Assembly: GCF_900187455.1 (NCBI RefSeq)
Contig: NZ_FYDX01000008.1
Coordinates: forward strand, 124,001 to 188,000
Length of the DNA stretch: 64,000 bases
Reading direction: 5' to 3'
Source of the DNA: Pseudomonas sp. Irchel 3E13
Lineage (GTDB): Bacteria; Pseudomonadota; Gammaproteobacteria; Pseudomonadales; Pseudomonadaceae
Shown: positions 1 through 7,516 of the stretch, in pieces
Position numbering within the stretch: position 1 is the first letter of the stretch
How the letters are laid out: every line of letters begins with the position of its first letter
Made by a program: the position numbers and the translations under genes
Notes under the pieces: model-generated
What the model saw: only the letters and a program-made list of their open reading frames with translations
Told to the model about the DNA's origin: nothing
The model's database searches: none

Positions 1-267
1 GGTCACCGAAGGATCCAGCAGCTTGTCGATCTTGCCGTCTACGCGGTTGGCCAGTTGGGCCAGGTTCAAGCGTGGCGCCGCCTCTACGGCGCCCAGAACG
101 ATGCCGCCAACCATGAAGCTGATGGCCTCGTCGGCGCGGTATTGAAATTCGCCCTTGTCCGAGGTCACGCCAGACAAGGTGGGCGTGCGGTATTTGAGAC
201 CGACGATCGGGCCGGCGAACACACCGGTCAAAACAGGACCCGAAATGGGTGCAGAAGACTTGGTCAT
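1..267 (-). CDS. Hypothetical protein, N-terminal 89 residues (gene leaves the window)
   Basis: The reading frame starts at the ATG complementary to 265-267 and is open to base 1, so only the N-terminus is visible. There is no signal peptide. Residues about 8-55 show a Gly-rich pattern (GPVLTGVFAGPIVGLKYRT, then SGVT, GEFQYR, FMVGG, VLG), which looks like a small beta-sandwich of the carboxypeptidase-regulatory type. That assignment is inference from pattern only. It starts 53 bp after the stop of the CocE-type hydrolase on the same strand, so the two are probably co-transcribed. I do not recognise the family and give no function. Confidence 0.6.
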   Translation of the reverse strand, partial: MTKSSAPISGPVLTGVFAGPIVGLKYRTPTLSGVTSDKGEFQYRADEAISFMVGGIVLGAVEAAPRLNLAQLANRVDGKIDKLLDPSVT

Positions 268-320
268 GGGTAGTCCGTGAAACATGCGCGTGAGAGGAGA
301 GGGTTGCAGTGCCGGAGTCG

Positions 321-2060
321 TCAACCCGCCAGGATCGGCAGTTGCAGATACGAGGTATAGCGCCCGCCGGTGTGGATAACGTGCTGCCCGTTGTTGGCGC
401 CGGTGTATTCAGCAATGCCCGGCATCAGCGTACCGGAGAGGTTCCGCGAGCTGATGATGAAGCGCAGTTGTTCACCTGGGTGGAACGCCCAGCCGAGCGG
501 AAGCAGGTCGATCTCGATGGCCACGATTTCACCCGGCGAAAGCGTCTCGACGCGGTCGAAGGTATGCGCGGGCACGTCATCGGTTGTCAGCACTTCATCG
601 AGGTGGCGAGTCGATACGCGCAGGCGGCCATCAGAGCCCTTGTAGCGCAGCACCGTGGCGCCGTGGTCGGTGAGATCGTGAATCCTGGCGCTCTGGTTGG
701 GCGCGGTGAATTGCTGGAGCGGGGTGCCGAATTTGTCGAGTTTCTGGATCAGCACAAAAAGATCCATGTCGTCGGCACCGCGGGCTTCGACCCACAGGTG
801 CGCCTTGGGATAGCCCACCATCACGGTTTCCTGGTCGAAGCGGGCGATGAAGGACACCACATCCGGATTGGCGCCGACGTCATACGTTGCCGGCACCTCG
901 GCACCGGGTGCAGTCGGGCTCAGGGTGCGTGCGCCGCCATCGAGGTACAGCTTGGTCGAAACCACTTCCTTGGGCGGGAATGCCTCTGCCGGCACATTGA
1001 GCCGGTCACCGCCCTGGAAGTCATGAACCGCGTAGCGCACCCGTGGCGTCTGTTCCCAGCCGTTATCCACGTCCTTGAGGTAGCGGTCGAAGAAGCGCCG
1101 CAGGTCTTCGACGTTCGCTTCGTCGTAGTAGTCAGGCCATTCCTGGCTGTTGTGAATGCGCAGCCATTTGTCTGCTGATGCGATGCGCCGCCAGCCGCGG
1201 AACGTGCCGGCGGTGTGCAGCGTGTTGGAGTAACTGGCCACGACGAAGGCGGGCACGGTGATGCGGTCGAATTCGGGAATCTTGTCGGCCCACAACGGGT
1301 TTATCAGCGGGTAGCGCTGCGCCTCGGACAGAATGTCTTCTTTCTGGTTCTTGCCGAAGAAGCTGCCGTTCTGAAGGAGGCCAGCGAAGCCGACGTCAGG
1401 CATGCCGCCGCGCATCACCAGATCGCGGTAAACATCGCTGACACCTTCCCAAGGGTTTATCGCTGCCAGGTGTTTGGGCTGCTCGGCGGCGGTAAACCAC
1501 TGCGACACCGCCAGATACGAGGTGCCGCTCATGCCGACTTTGCCGGTGCACCAGGATTGTTCGGCGAGCCACTCGATCAGGTCGTGGCAGTCACGGCCTT
1601 CCTGGCGGTCCCACAGCACGCTGTCACCTTCGGAATCCACGCCACCACGCACGTCAGGGTTGCAGATGGCATATCCCTGGGCGCACCAGTAGGCCGGGTC
1701 CGGCGCTTCGAACTTGGCCAGCCCCGAGACAACCGAATTGCTCAGCCCGACCAGACCAAATACCCCCATGACGCTGGCGGACGTGCCCTGGCCTTTGCCA
1801 TAGGGACTCCACGCCACGATCACCGGCACCTGCTCGGTGCCGGCAGGGCGGAACACATCAACATAGATAGTCACGCCGTCGCGCAAGGTGACGGCCACGT
1901 CTTTCTCGAAAACGATATCGACAGGCAAGGGCCGAAATGGCGGCGCGACCTGGAAACCCGCCTTCAGCGTTCGGGTACCAGGTTCGAATGCGGTGAACAA
2001 ACCGGTTCTGGCCGCCGGTAGCGGGTGGGACGGCACGAACAGCTTCTGGCAGTCACTCAT
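321..2060 (-). CDS. CocE/NonD family alpha/beta hydrolase (X-Pro dipeptidyl-peptidase-like)
   Basis: 579 residues. An alpha/beta-hydrolase core at about 45-340 carries the nucleophile motif GMSGTSYLA (Ser181), after the typical family segment NPDVRGGVDSEG near 134-145. The C-terminal 230 residues form the jelly-roll domain of the CocE/X-Pro peptidase family, with repeated LRFIISS-type strands and a late His. The family cleaves esters or amides of small acyl groups; the substrate here is unknown. The ATG at 2060 is chosen because an AAGGAGC ribosome site sits just upstream and homology begins there; the open frame continues far upstream without coding character. It is transcribed away from the TetR gene across a shared promoter. 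Confidence 0.9.
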   Translation of the reverse strand: MSDCQKLFVPSHPLPAARTGLFTAFEPGTRTLKAGFQVAPPFRPLPVDIVFEKDVAVTLRDGVTIYVDVFRPAGTEQVPVIVAWSPYGKGQGTSASVMGVFGLVGLSNSVVSGLAKFEAPDPAYWCAQGYAICNPDVRGGVDSEGDSVLWDRQEGRDCHDLIEWLAEQSWCTGKVGMSGTSYLAVSQWFTAAEQPKHLAAINPWEGVSDVYRDLVMRGGMPDVGFAGLLQNGSFFGKNQKEDILSEAQRYPLINPLWADKIPEFDRITVPAFVVASYSNTLHTAGTFRGWRRIASADKWLRIHNSQEWPDYYDEANVEDLRRFFDRYLKDVDNGWEQTPRVRYAVHDFQGGDRLNVPAEAFPPKEVVSTKLYLDGGARTLSPTAPGAEVPATYDVGANPDVVSFIARFDQETVMVGYPKAHLWVEARGADDMDLFVLIQKLDKFGTPLQQFTAPNQSARIHDLTDHGATVLRYKGSDGRLRVSTRHLDEVLTTDDVPAHTFDRVETLSPGEIVAIEIDLLPLGWAFHPGEQLRFIISSRNLSGTLMPGIAEYTGANNGQHVIHTGGRYTSYLQLPILAG

Positions 2061-2124
2061 GCTTGCTCCTTTCTTGTTTTTGGTTAGGACCGACTGGCCT
2101 AAGGTACGGCGGCAAAATAAATTA

Positions 2125-2140
2125 ATCAACATGCGTTGAT
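2125..2140. promoter_or_regulatory. Candidate TetR operator (ATCAAC-N4-GTTGAT)
   Basis: A perfect inverted repeat with 6-bp arms around ATGC lies in the 90-bp divergent space between the hydrolase start (2060) and the TetR start (2151), 11 bp before the latter. Its size and placement suit a TetR-dimer operator controlling both genes. This is inferred from symmetry and position only. Confidence 0.45.
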
Positions 2141-2150
2141 ATATGTGAAT

Positions 2151-2774
2151 ATGGCAAAAAAACTGAGCACCACCATGGAAGAAGAAACCACTAGCGCAGC
2201 ACGACGTGGACGACGGCCTGGCCCCACCAGCAGTCGGCAAGCGGTGCTGGACGCTGCGCGAGTACGCTTCGCCAGTGCCGGATATGCACGGACGACCATC
2301 CGCCTGGTCGCCGCAGACGCGGGAGTCAACGTTGCTCAGGTGATGCAGTTTTTTCGCACGAAGGACGAACTCTTCGCGGCCGTCATGGCGATCCCCCCGT
2401 CGGCCCTGGAGCGTTTCGGCGCCTTGTACGAAGGGCCAGACGATCGCTTGGGTGAACGGGTAGTGCGCGCCTTCCTCGCGGCGTGGGAAGGCATACCCGA
2501 AGAGTCCAGGCCCTTGATGGCGACGCTGCGAGGCGCCTTCGTGAATGACCACGCACGTGACCAGCTCCGTGGTTTTATCCAGTCCCGATTGCTGACAGGC
2601 ACTCGCGAACGCCTCGACCCCGAGGCGAGGCTGCGGGCTGGCCTGGTAGCGTCCTTGCTCATTGGCATGGTTGTCGGCCGGCGGGTGATCGGAGTGCCCT
2701 TGCTGACGACAGCAGAACCGGAAGCGTTGGTCAGCGTGATTGCGCCAGCCATTCAACAGATCCTGGCGCCCTAG
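2151..2774 (+). CDS. TetR family transcriptional regulator
   Basis: 207 residues from the ATG at 2151. An in-frame TTG at 2136 lies inside the candidate operator and is less likely; an ATG at 2175 is also possible. The N-terminal DNA-binding domain spans about 28-75 (AVLDAARVRFASAGYARTT, then VAADAGVNVAQVMQFFRTKDEL), the usual TetR helix-turn-helix with its FxTKxEL ending. The remaining 130 residues are the helical ligand and dimer domain, which resembles TetR_C types that keep a short helical core. Divergent orientation from the CocE-type hydrolase suggests it represses that gene. The ligand is unknown. Confidence 0.85.
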   Translation: MAKKLSTTMEEETTSAARRGRRPGPTSSRQAVLDAARVRFASAGYARTTIRLVAADAGVNVAQVMQFFRTKDELFAAVMAIPPSALERFGALYEGPDDRLGERVVRAFLAAWEGIPEESRPLMATLRGAFVNDHARDQLRGFIQSRLLTGTRERLDPEARLRAGLVASLLIGMVVGRRVIGVPLLTTAEPEALVSVIAPAIQQILAP

Positions 2775-2810
2775 ACAACAGCCTGGGTAGCCGACAACGG
2801 GAGCTTCAAG

Positions 2811-3263
2811 ATGGGCAATTTTTCTGCCGTCAGTTTGGAATCTGTGTGCGTCGGCATCTTGCTTGGCCAGTCCGCCGCATTGAAGGACCGGCTGTTGGAC
2901 CGGCATCTGATGCCGCTCAGCATCACCGCCGCTCAGTTCAAAGTGCTGAGGATCATTTCTGGCGGCGATAACACGGCGGGAGCGCTGTGCCGACATCTGT
3001 CCATCCATAGCGCCGCCATGAGCCGCATGCTCGATCGTCTCGAACGCAAGGCGCTCATCGTCCGCTCTCGGGACAACCATGACCAGCGTCAGGTTCGTTT
3101 ATCGCTGACAGAAAAAGGGCAGTCAGTGAGCACTCAGCTTCCGATGCTGGCGTGTGCGGCCATGAACGAATTCACGGCCGGGATTACCCAAGAAGAGCTC
3201 GCTCAGCTCGAAAGGCTTCTGGAAAAGATGCTGTCTTCGTGGCTGATGAGAGAACGATTTTGA
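2811..3263 (+). CDS. MarR family transcriptional regulator
   Basis: 150 residues. The winged-helix core lies at about 38-105: LSITAAQFKVLRII, then SIHSAAMSRMLDRLERKALI and the wing SRDNHDQRQVRLSLTEKG, which is the classical MarR signature. N- and C-terminal helices would form the dimer interface. It starts 36 bp after the TetR gene and ends 48 bp before the MDR oxidoreductase, all on the plus strand, so the three may share a transcript. The oxidoreductase is a natural target, since MarR proteins often control such enzymes in response to phenolics or electrophiles. That link is inference. Confidence 0.85.
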   Translation: MGNFSAVSLESVCVGILLGQSAALKDRLLDRHLMPLSITAAQFKVLRIISGGDNTAGALCRHLSIHSAAMSRMLDRLERKALIVRSRDNHDQRQVRLSLTEKGQSVSTQLPMLACAAMNEFTAGITQEELAQLERLLEKMLSSWLMRERF

Positions 3264-3311
3264 GCCATCTGGCATGCTTGACGCTGCCGCGTTATCAACT
3301 GGAGCCAACTT

Positions 3312-4271
3312 ATGAAAGCCGCCATCGTTCACGCCTTCGACCAACCGCCGCGCTACGGCGAGATCGAAGCCCCGCAAGCCGCACCAGGTGAAGTCCTGGT
3401 ACATGTTCGTGCCGCCGCGCTCAGTCAACTGGTGCGTGCCCAGGCCAGCGGCAAGCACTACAGCAGCGGCAAGACGCTGCCAGTCGTGCCCGGCGCCGAC
3501 GGTGTTGGCCTGCTTGACGACGGCAGCCGCGTGTACTTCGCCTTTCCCCGTGCGCCTATCGGTGCGATGGCCGAGACCGTGGCCGTAGATGCCCGTTATT
3601 GTGTGGCCGTGCCGGATGACATCGACGACATCACCGCCGCTGCGATCGCCAACCCTGGCATGTCGTCCTGGGCGGCCCTGCAGGCGCGGGCGCACTTCAA
3701 GCCGGGCGAGCGGGTATTGATCAACGGCGCTGCTGGTACGTCCGGGCGGCTGGCGATTCAAGTGGCGCGGCACCTCGGCGCATCGCGGATCGTGGCGACC
3801 GCGCGTAACCCGGCGGTGGAAGCGGAACTGCGCGAACTCGGCGCCGACGACTTCATTCGCCTGGATCAACCAGTTGACCAGTTGACCGCCGCGTTTCGCG
3901 AGGAAATCCAGGGCAGGGGAATTGAGGTGGTACTCGACTACCTCTGGGGGCAACCGGCAGCCTGCATCCTCGATGCGCTGCTCGGCCACGGTGGCGGTGG
4001 GGCCGCGCCGCGCCTGCGCTTCGTCAACATCGGTGCGCTGGCTGGGGCAACCTTGCCAATGAGCCCGGGCGTGTTGCGCAGCTCCGGGTTGGAAATGCTG
4101 GGCAGTGGTTTGGGAAGTGTCTCGAATGAAGACCTTTTAAAGATCGTTGGGCAATTACTCCGGGCGATAAAGCCAGCGCACTTGCAAGTAGACGCCGAGG
4201 CCGTGCCGTTGAGCGAAGTTGAATCGACTTGGCAGCGTAGTGCCGCGGAACGGATTGTGTTCACTATTTAA
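3312..4271 (+). CDS. MDR-family zinc-independent alcohol dehydrogenase / quinone oxidoreductase-like protein
   Basis: 319 residues. The N-terminal GroES-like domain (MKAAIVHAFDQPPRYGEIEAP, 1-120) is followed by a Rossmann NAD(P)H domain with VLINGAAGTSGRLAIQVA near 137-154. The zinc-binding Cys/His residues of true alcohol dehydrogenases are absent and the core resembles quinone or enone reductases. The predicted role is NAD(P)H-dependent reduction of a quinone or alpha,beta-unsaturated carbonyl in the cytoplasm. The start is supported by family length and the MKAA opening; a usable but weak ribosome site (GGAG at 3300) precedes it. It follows the MarR regulator. Confidence 0.85.
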   Translation: MKAAIVHAFDQPPRYGEIEAPQAAPGEVLVHVRAAALSQLVRAQASGKHYSSGKTLPVVPGADGVGLLDDGSRVYFAFPRAPIGAMAETVAVDARYCVAVPDDIDDITAAAIANPGMSSWAALQARAHFKPGERVLINGAAGTSGRLAIQVARHLGASRIVATARNPAVEAELRELGADDFIRLDQPVDQLTAAFREEIQGRGIEVVLDYLWGQPAACILDALLGHGGGGAAPRLRFVNIGALAGATLPMSPGVLRSSGLEMLGSGLGSVSNEDLLKIVGQLLRAIKPAHLQVDAEAVPLSEVESTWQRSAAERIVFTI

Positions 4272-4771
4272 GTGGGGCAGGAGGCAATGTGAGCGACGTC
4301 GTGTAGCCCACTGATACTTGCGCCAGACGCTTCCCCCACCTCGTGAGCCGAGTCGTCTGCCCACCGTTCGCGGGTACATAAATACGCATGATGCCGAATG
4401 GGATCGCTTGGATTAGAGGGTTGAAGTCCTATGCGTAGCCACGCGGAGGAAAAATCGCGGTCGATAGGGGGGGCGGAAAAAATATGATGAGGTTCGGAAG
4501 CAGCATCACTATCAGCACTCGCTCCGACTCGCCAAGGGAAGAGTGGTGAACCCGGGTTGACGGTAACTCTTCTTTCAATAGGGAGACGAATGAGTCAGGG
4601 CGGAGTGGACAGCTTGCACAGTGTCAACGAGCTCGGGCTGGCAACAGTTTGTAAAACGCCAAACCACCACTGAACGTTGATGCCGCACATGAACAAGTAC
4701 ACAATTAAGGCCATCCCTCGCTGAGAGGGTTGGAAAAAACCCATATTTTCAACGGGTAGGAAGCCGGATGT

Positions 4772-4791
4772 GAGTCTCGTTTCCCGCTCCA
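4772..4791 (+). other. attachment-site core: 3'-terminal 20 bp of tRNA-Gly(GCC)
   Basis: The 20 bases ending in TTTCCCGCTCCA match, from memory, the 3' end of Pseudomonas tRNA-Gly(GCC), covering part of the T arm and the acceptor strand. The D-arm and anticodon parts are absent upstream, so this is not a tRNA gene. Integrative elements that insert into tRNA 3' ends leave such short duplications at their far border. A terminator and an integrase fragment follow in the same direction. Confidence 0.6.
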
Positions 4792-4831
4792 AACATGGCG
4801 CTACAGGATTCAATAGAGTGCTGTAGCCAAG

Positions 4832-4857
4832 AAAAAAGGACCTTCGGGGCCTTTTTT
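4832..4857 (+). terminator. Rho-independent terminator
   Basis: An A6-GG run, two C-G pairs around a TTCG tetraloop, then CC and a T6 tract form a strong hairpin, interrupted by one A-G mismatch, with U-rich 3' flank. A weaker hairpin (GCTACAG/CTGTAGC) lies just upstream. It would end transcripts coming from the tRNA-Gly side, and the near-symmetric A and T runs may let it work in both directions. Confidence 0.75.
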
Positions 4858-5025
4858 CGTTTCTGCCGAAACCGCTGAAAACCACCAGTATCCGCGCATT
4901 TTAAGTACACGATTAAGTACACGAATTCAGTGCCTGATCCGGTGGGATGCTGAAGCGGATTGACGCTGGAGCTGCTTGGGCAATGTGACAAGCATCTGGT
5001 TCCTGACCCCGCTCAGGAGCTTGTT

Positions 5026-5181
5026 ATGCCACTTTCTGATATGGCCGTCCGGCATGCCCGGGTCACCGGCACCACTTACTCCCTCACTGACGCCGATGGG
5101 CTGTCCCTCTACGTCTCTTCAGGCGGCAGCAAGATCTGGCATTTCCGCTATTACTGTTTTTCAGCAGGTTATGAGCTGTAG
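5026..5181 (+). pseudogene. Truncated tyrosine integrase (N-terminal arm-binding domain only)
   Basis: The ATG at 5026 has a CAGGAG ribosome site 6 bp upstream. The first 43 residues (MPLSDMAVRHARVTGTTYSL, then TDADGLSLYV, GSKIWHFRYY) match the start of P4-type phage or island integrases with the DUF4102 arm-binding domain. Homology ends at about 5154, followed by eight unrelated residues and a stop at 5181. The catalytic domain (about 350 residues with the R...HxxR...Y set) is missing. Its position beside a tRNA-Gly att core confirms the island origin. The truncated product cannot recombine DNA. Confidence 0.75.
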
Positions 5182-5302
5182 CCATAACTTGAGGAAGGGT
5201 GTGTGGCGACTGCATCTGTCCCGATTCTGGCAGTGGTCGATGGTGCCCTTCCCGGGCATTCCTATATTCTCCCTGCGAGCCCCTTCGCGCCTGGACCCGA
5301 GC

Positions 5303-6220
5303 ATGCAAATCGATGAAGAACTGACCCTGAAGAAGCTGGAAATCTTCCTCGCGTTCATGCACAGCGGCAATCTCGCCCGCGCCGCCAGCGAGCTGGAGAC
5401 CAGCAGTGTCAGCGTGCATCGGGCTATCCATTCGCTGGAGAACGCCCTGCGTTGCCCGCTGTTCAAGCATGAAGGGCGCAAGCTGACGCCGCTGGAAAGT
5501 GCCTATGTGCTGGAGGAAAAGGCCCGCAAGCTGATCCAGGACGCCAGCGAGATGGTGCGCCTGACCCGCGAGGCCGCGGGGTTCTCGTCCGAGCGCTTCA
5601 AGCTCGGCGCGTTGTATTCGCTGACGGTGAAGACCGTGCCGCAACTGGTCATGGGCCTGAAGCTCAGGCGCAGCGAGCTGAACATTGATCTGACCCTGGG
5701 CTCCAACGTCGATCTGTTGTACCGCCTGAAGAACTTTGAACTGGACGCCATTCTGGTTTCGCTGGATGAAAGCACCAGCGACCCGGCGTGCGAGCAGTTG
5801 CCGCTGTTCTCCGATGACATCTTCCTGGCCGTGCCCACCGATTCGCCCTTTGCCCTGAAAGAGGAAGTGGACCTGGCCGATCTCGCCGGCTCGACCTTCA
5901 TCACGCTGACCCAGGGTTTTGCCACCCACCGCGACGGTGTGCGGGTGTTCGAGCAGGCCGGGTTCAAGCCCAACGTGGCCATGCAGGTGAACGATATCTT
6001 CACCTTGCTCAGCATGGTCAGTTCAGGGGTTGGCTACGCCTTGCTGCCGGGGCGGATTTCGGCGGTCTATGAGAACCGCGTCAAGCTGATTCCGCTGCAG
6101 CCGCGCTATCGCCTGCAGCAGCATATCGGCGCGGTGTTTCTGAAGAGCCGGGAGCGCGACCCGAACCTGCTGGCGCTGGTCGCCGAATGCCGCATGTACA
6201 GCCGCCGCAGCGAAGGCTGA
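5303..6220 (+). CDS. mdcR: LysR family regulator of malonate utilization, MdcR
   Basis: 305 residues. The N-terminal winged helix (LTLKKLEIFLAFMHSGNLA, then ASELETSSVSVHRAIHSLE) is followed by a periplasmic-binding-protein-like effector domain from about 90. The opening and the segment SSERFKLGALYSLTVKTVPQ are characteristic of MdcR, which senses malonate and activates the mdc genes. The ATG at 5303 is set by homology; the frame extends upstream into the integrase scar, and no strong ribosome site precedes the ATG. It is convergent with madM, so its target promoter before mdcA lies over 7 kb away, unlike LysR genes divergent from their targets. The scar ends about 150 bp upstream and may have replaced its promoter. 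Confidence 0.88.
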   Translation: MQIDEELTLKKLEIFLAFMHSGNLARAASELETSSVSVHRAIHSLENALRCPLFKHEGRKLTPLESAYVLEEKARKLIQDASEMVRLTREAAGFSSERFKLGALYSLTVKTVPQLVMGLKLRRSELNIDLTLGSNVDLLYRLKNFELDAILVSLDESTSDPACEQLPLFSDDIFLAVPTDSPFALKEEVDLADLAGSTFITLTQGFATHRDGVRVFEQAGFKPNVAMQVNDIFTLLSMVSSGVGYALLPGRISAVYENRVKLIPLQPRYRLQQHIGAVFLKSRERDPNLLALVAECRMYSRRSEG

Positions 6221-6226
6221 CGCGAC

Positions 6227-6253
6227 GACGCCCCGGTGCGTGGCCGGGGCGTC
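6227..6253. terminator. Hairpin between convergent mdcR and madM
   Basis: A perfect 10-bp inverted repeat (GACGCCCCGG / CCGGGGCGTC) with a 7-nt loop lies in the 53-bp space between the two stop codons. No clear T tract follows on either strand, so it may be a bidirectional stabilising or Rho-assisted hairpin and not a textbook terminator. Confidence 0.6.
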
Positions 6254-6273
6254 GGGAACTGCGAAGGCGTGTG

Positions 6274-7038
6274 TCAGCCGACCAGGGCGCGCACGCAGAA
6301 ATACAGGATTGACGGACCCATCAGGCAACCCAGGCCGGTATGGAAGGTGGCGGTCAGGGCGCCGTAGGGCACCAGGCGCCGGTCCGTCGCCGCCAGCCCC
6401 GCGGTTACCCCGCTGACGGTGCCGGCCAGGCCACCGAAGACCATCGCCGAGCGTGGGTTGTCGAGGGCCAGCAGGCGCGCCGAGACCGGGGTGAAGACCA
6501 TCACCAGGATCGCCTTGATCAGGCCGGTGGCGATGGACAGCGCCATCACATCCGAACTGGCACCCAACGCTGCACCGGTCACCGGCCCGACGATGTAGGT
6601 CACTGCACCGGCTCCGATGGTGGTCATGCTCACCGCATCGCGGTAGCCGAAGCTCCAGGCAACTGCGGCGCCGACGATAAAGGGCAGGACGGTGCCGAGG
6701 AGCAGGGCGACCACACCGATCATCCCGGCCTTGCGTGCTTCGGTAGCCTGCACCTCGAAGGCTGTGGCAACGATGGCGAAGTCACGCAGCATGGCGCCAC
6801 CCATCAAGCCGATCCCGGAAAACAGGGCCAGGTCGGCCAGGCCTTTCTGGCCGCCGGTGAGGTTGCCGCCGACCCAGGCCAGCACCAGGCCGATGACGAT
6901 GGCGATGGCCGAGCCGTGGACCCGGCCTAGGGTCAGGTAGCGTGACAGCAGAACCGAGATCCACATCACCCCGCCGACAATGGCGAACGCGGTGATCAGG
7001 CTGTTGTGTTCCAGTGCATTGACGATGAGATCGGGCAT
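6274..7038 (-). CDS. madM: Malonate transporter, MadM subunit
   Basis: 254 residues with about eight hydrophobic segments, for example AIAIVIGLVLAWVGG and MIGVVALLLGTVLPFIVGAA. The opening MPDLIVNALEHNSLITAF and the segment SMTTIGAGAVTYIVGPVTG fit MadM, the larger subunit of the two-component malonate carrier first described in Malonomonas rubra. It is the last gene of the mdc operon, starting 1 bp after the madL stop (7040), so translation is probably coupled. It would form the inner-membrane carrier with MadL that brings malonate to the decarboxylase. Confidence 0.92.
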   Translation of the reverse strand: MPDLIVNALEHNSLITAFAIVGGVMWISVLLSRYLTLGRVHGSAIAIVIGLVLAWVGGNLTGGQKGLADLALFSGIGLMGGAMLRDFAIVATAFEVQATEARKAGMIGVVALLLGTVLPFIVGAAVAWSFGYRDAVSMTTIGAGAVTYIVGPVTGAALGASSDVMALSIATGLIKAILVMVFTPVSARLLALDNPRSAMVFGGLAGTVSGVTAGLAATDRRLVPYGALTATFHTGLGCLMGPSILYFCVRALVG

Positions 7039-7039
7039 G

Positions 7040-7456
7040 TCAGCGGCCTCCTGCCGGGACGACGGTGGCGTCAGTTTCGACGCACTCCTTTTCCAGCGGT
7101 TCCCCGCGGTGGGTGCGACTGATCAGGGCGATGGTCGCGCCACACAGCAGCACTGCGCCGACGGCGGCCAGCAGTGCCACCGGGCCGCCATGCAGGGCGG
7201 TGACGACGTTCTGCTGGGCGGCCATGGCGACCACGATGGGAATGTATATCGCGCCCCAGAAGCCGACGCCCAGTTCGCATTCCTTGCTCATGCCACCGTT
7301 GCGATGCATGTACAAACGGGCACAGATCAGTAGGATCATGGCGATCCCGACACCACCGACATTCGATTTGACGCCCAGCAGGGTTCCGAGAAAGTCACCG
7401 ATGATGACACCGGCAAGTGTGCATATGGCCAGCAGGGCCACTCCGTAAATGATCAT
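7040..7456 (-). CDS. madL: Malonate transporter, MadL subunit
   Basis: 138 residues with four hydrophobic segments (IIYGVALLAICTLAGVIIG at the N-terminus, then VGGVGIAMILLICARLYM, GAIYIPIVVAMAAQQNVV and GPVALLAAVGAVLLCGATIA). Length and pattern fit MadL, the small partner of MadM in the malonate carrier. It begins 60 bp after the mdcH stop and precedes madM by 1 bp. Presence of both subunits beside mdcABCDEGH gives a complete uptake-plus-decarboxylation unit. Confidence 0.92.
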   Translation of the reverse strand: MIIYGVALLAICTLAGVIIGDFLGTLLGVKSNVGGVGIAMILLICARLYMHRNGGMSKECELGVGFWGAIYIPIVVAMAAQQNVVTALHGGPVALLAAVGAVLLCGATIALISRTHRGEPLEKECVETDATVVPAGGR

Positions 7457-7516
7457 TGTTGTTGTCCTCGCGTTGAGTCGAAGTTGCTTGTTGTTGTTCT
7501 TCGAACGGCACGGCAG

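Larger units (their letters stand above)
4695..4926. repeat. Three copies of a 12-bp repeat flanking the att core (putative integrase arm sites)
   Basis: AAGTACACAATT at 4695-4706, AAGTACACGATT at 4903-4914 and, directly abutting it, AAGTACACGAAT at 4915-4926, all in the same orientation. They lie on both sides of the 20-bp tRNA-Gly fragment at 4772-4791. Tyrosine integrases bind short repeated arm-type sites on each side of the crossover core, and this spacing matches that design. The repeats are directly visible; their role is inference. Confidence 0.5.
4272..5025. other. 754-bp region without a confident gene; degraded integrated-element remnant
   Basis: No open frame here has coding character. 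A 27-codon frame at 4590-4673 has a reasonable ribosome site (GGGAG) but no recognisable product. The right part holds structured DNA listed separately: a tRNA-Gly 3' end, a terminator, and three copies of a 12-bp repeat at 4695-4706, 4903-4914 and 4915-4926. With the truncated integrase that follows, the whole looks like leftover attachment-site DNA of a genomic island. Confidence 0.6.

Noticed and set aside
4768..4795. Possible complete tRNA-Gly gene
   Set aside because: Only the last 20 bases match; no D arm, anticodon arm or 5' acceptor strand upstream.
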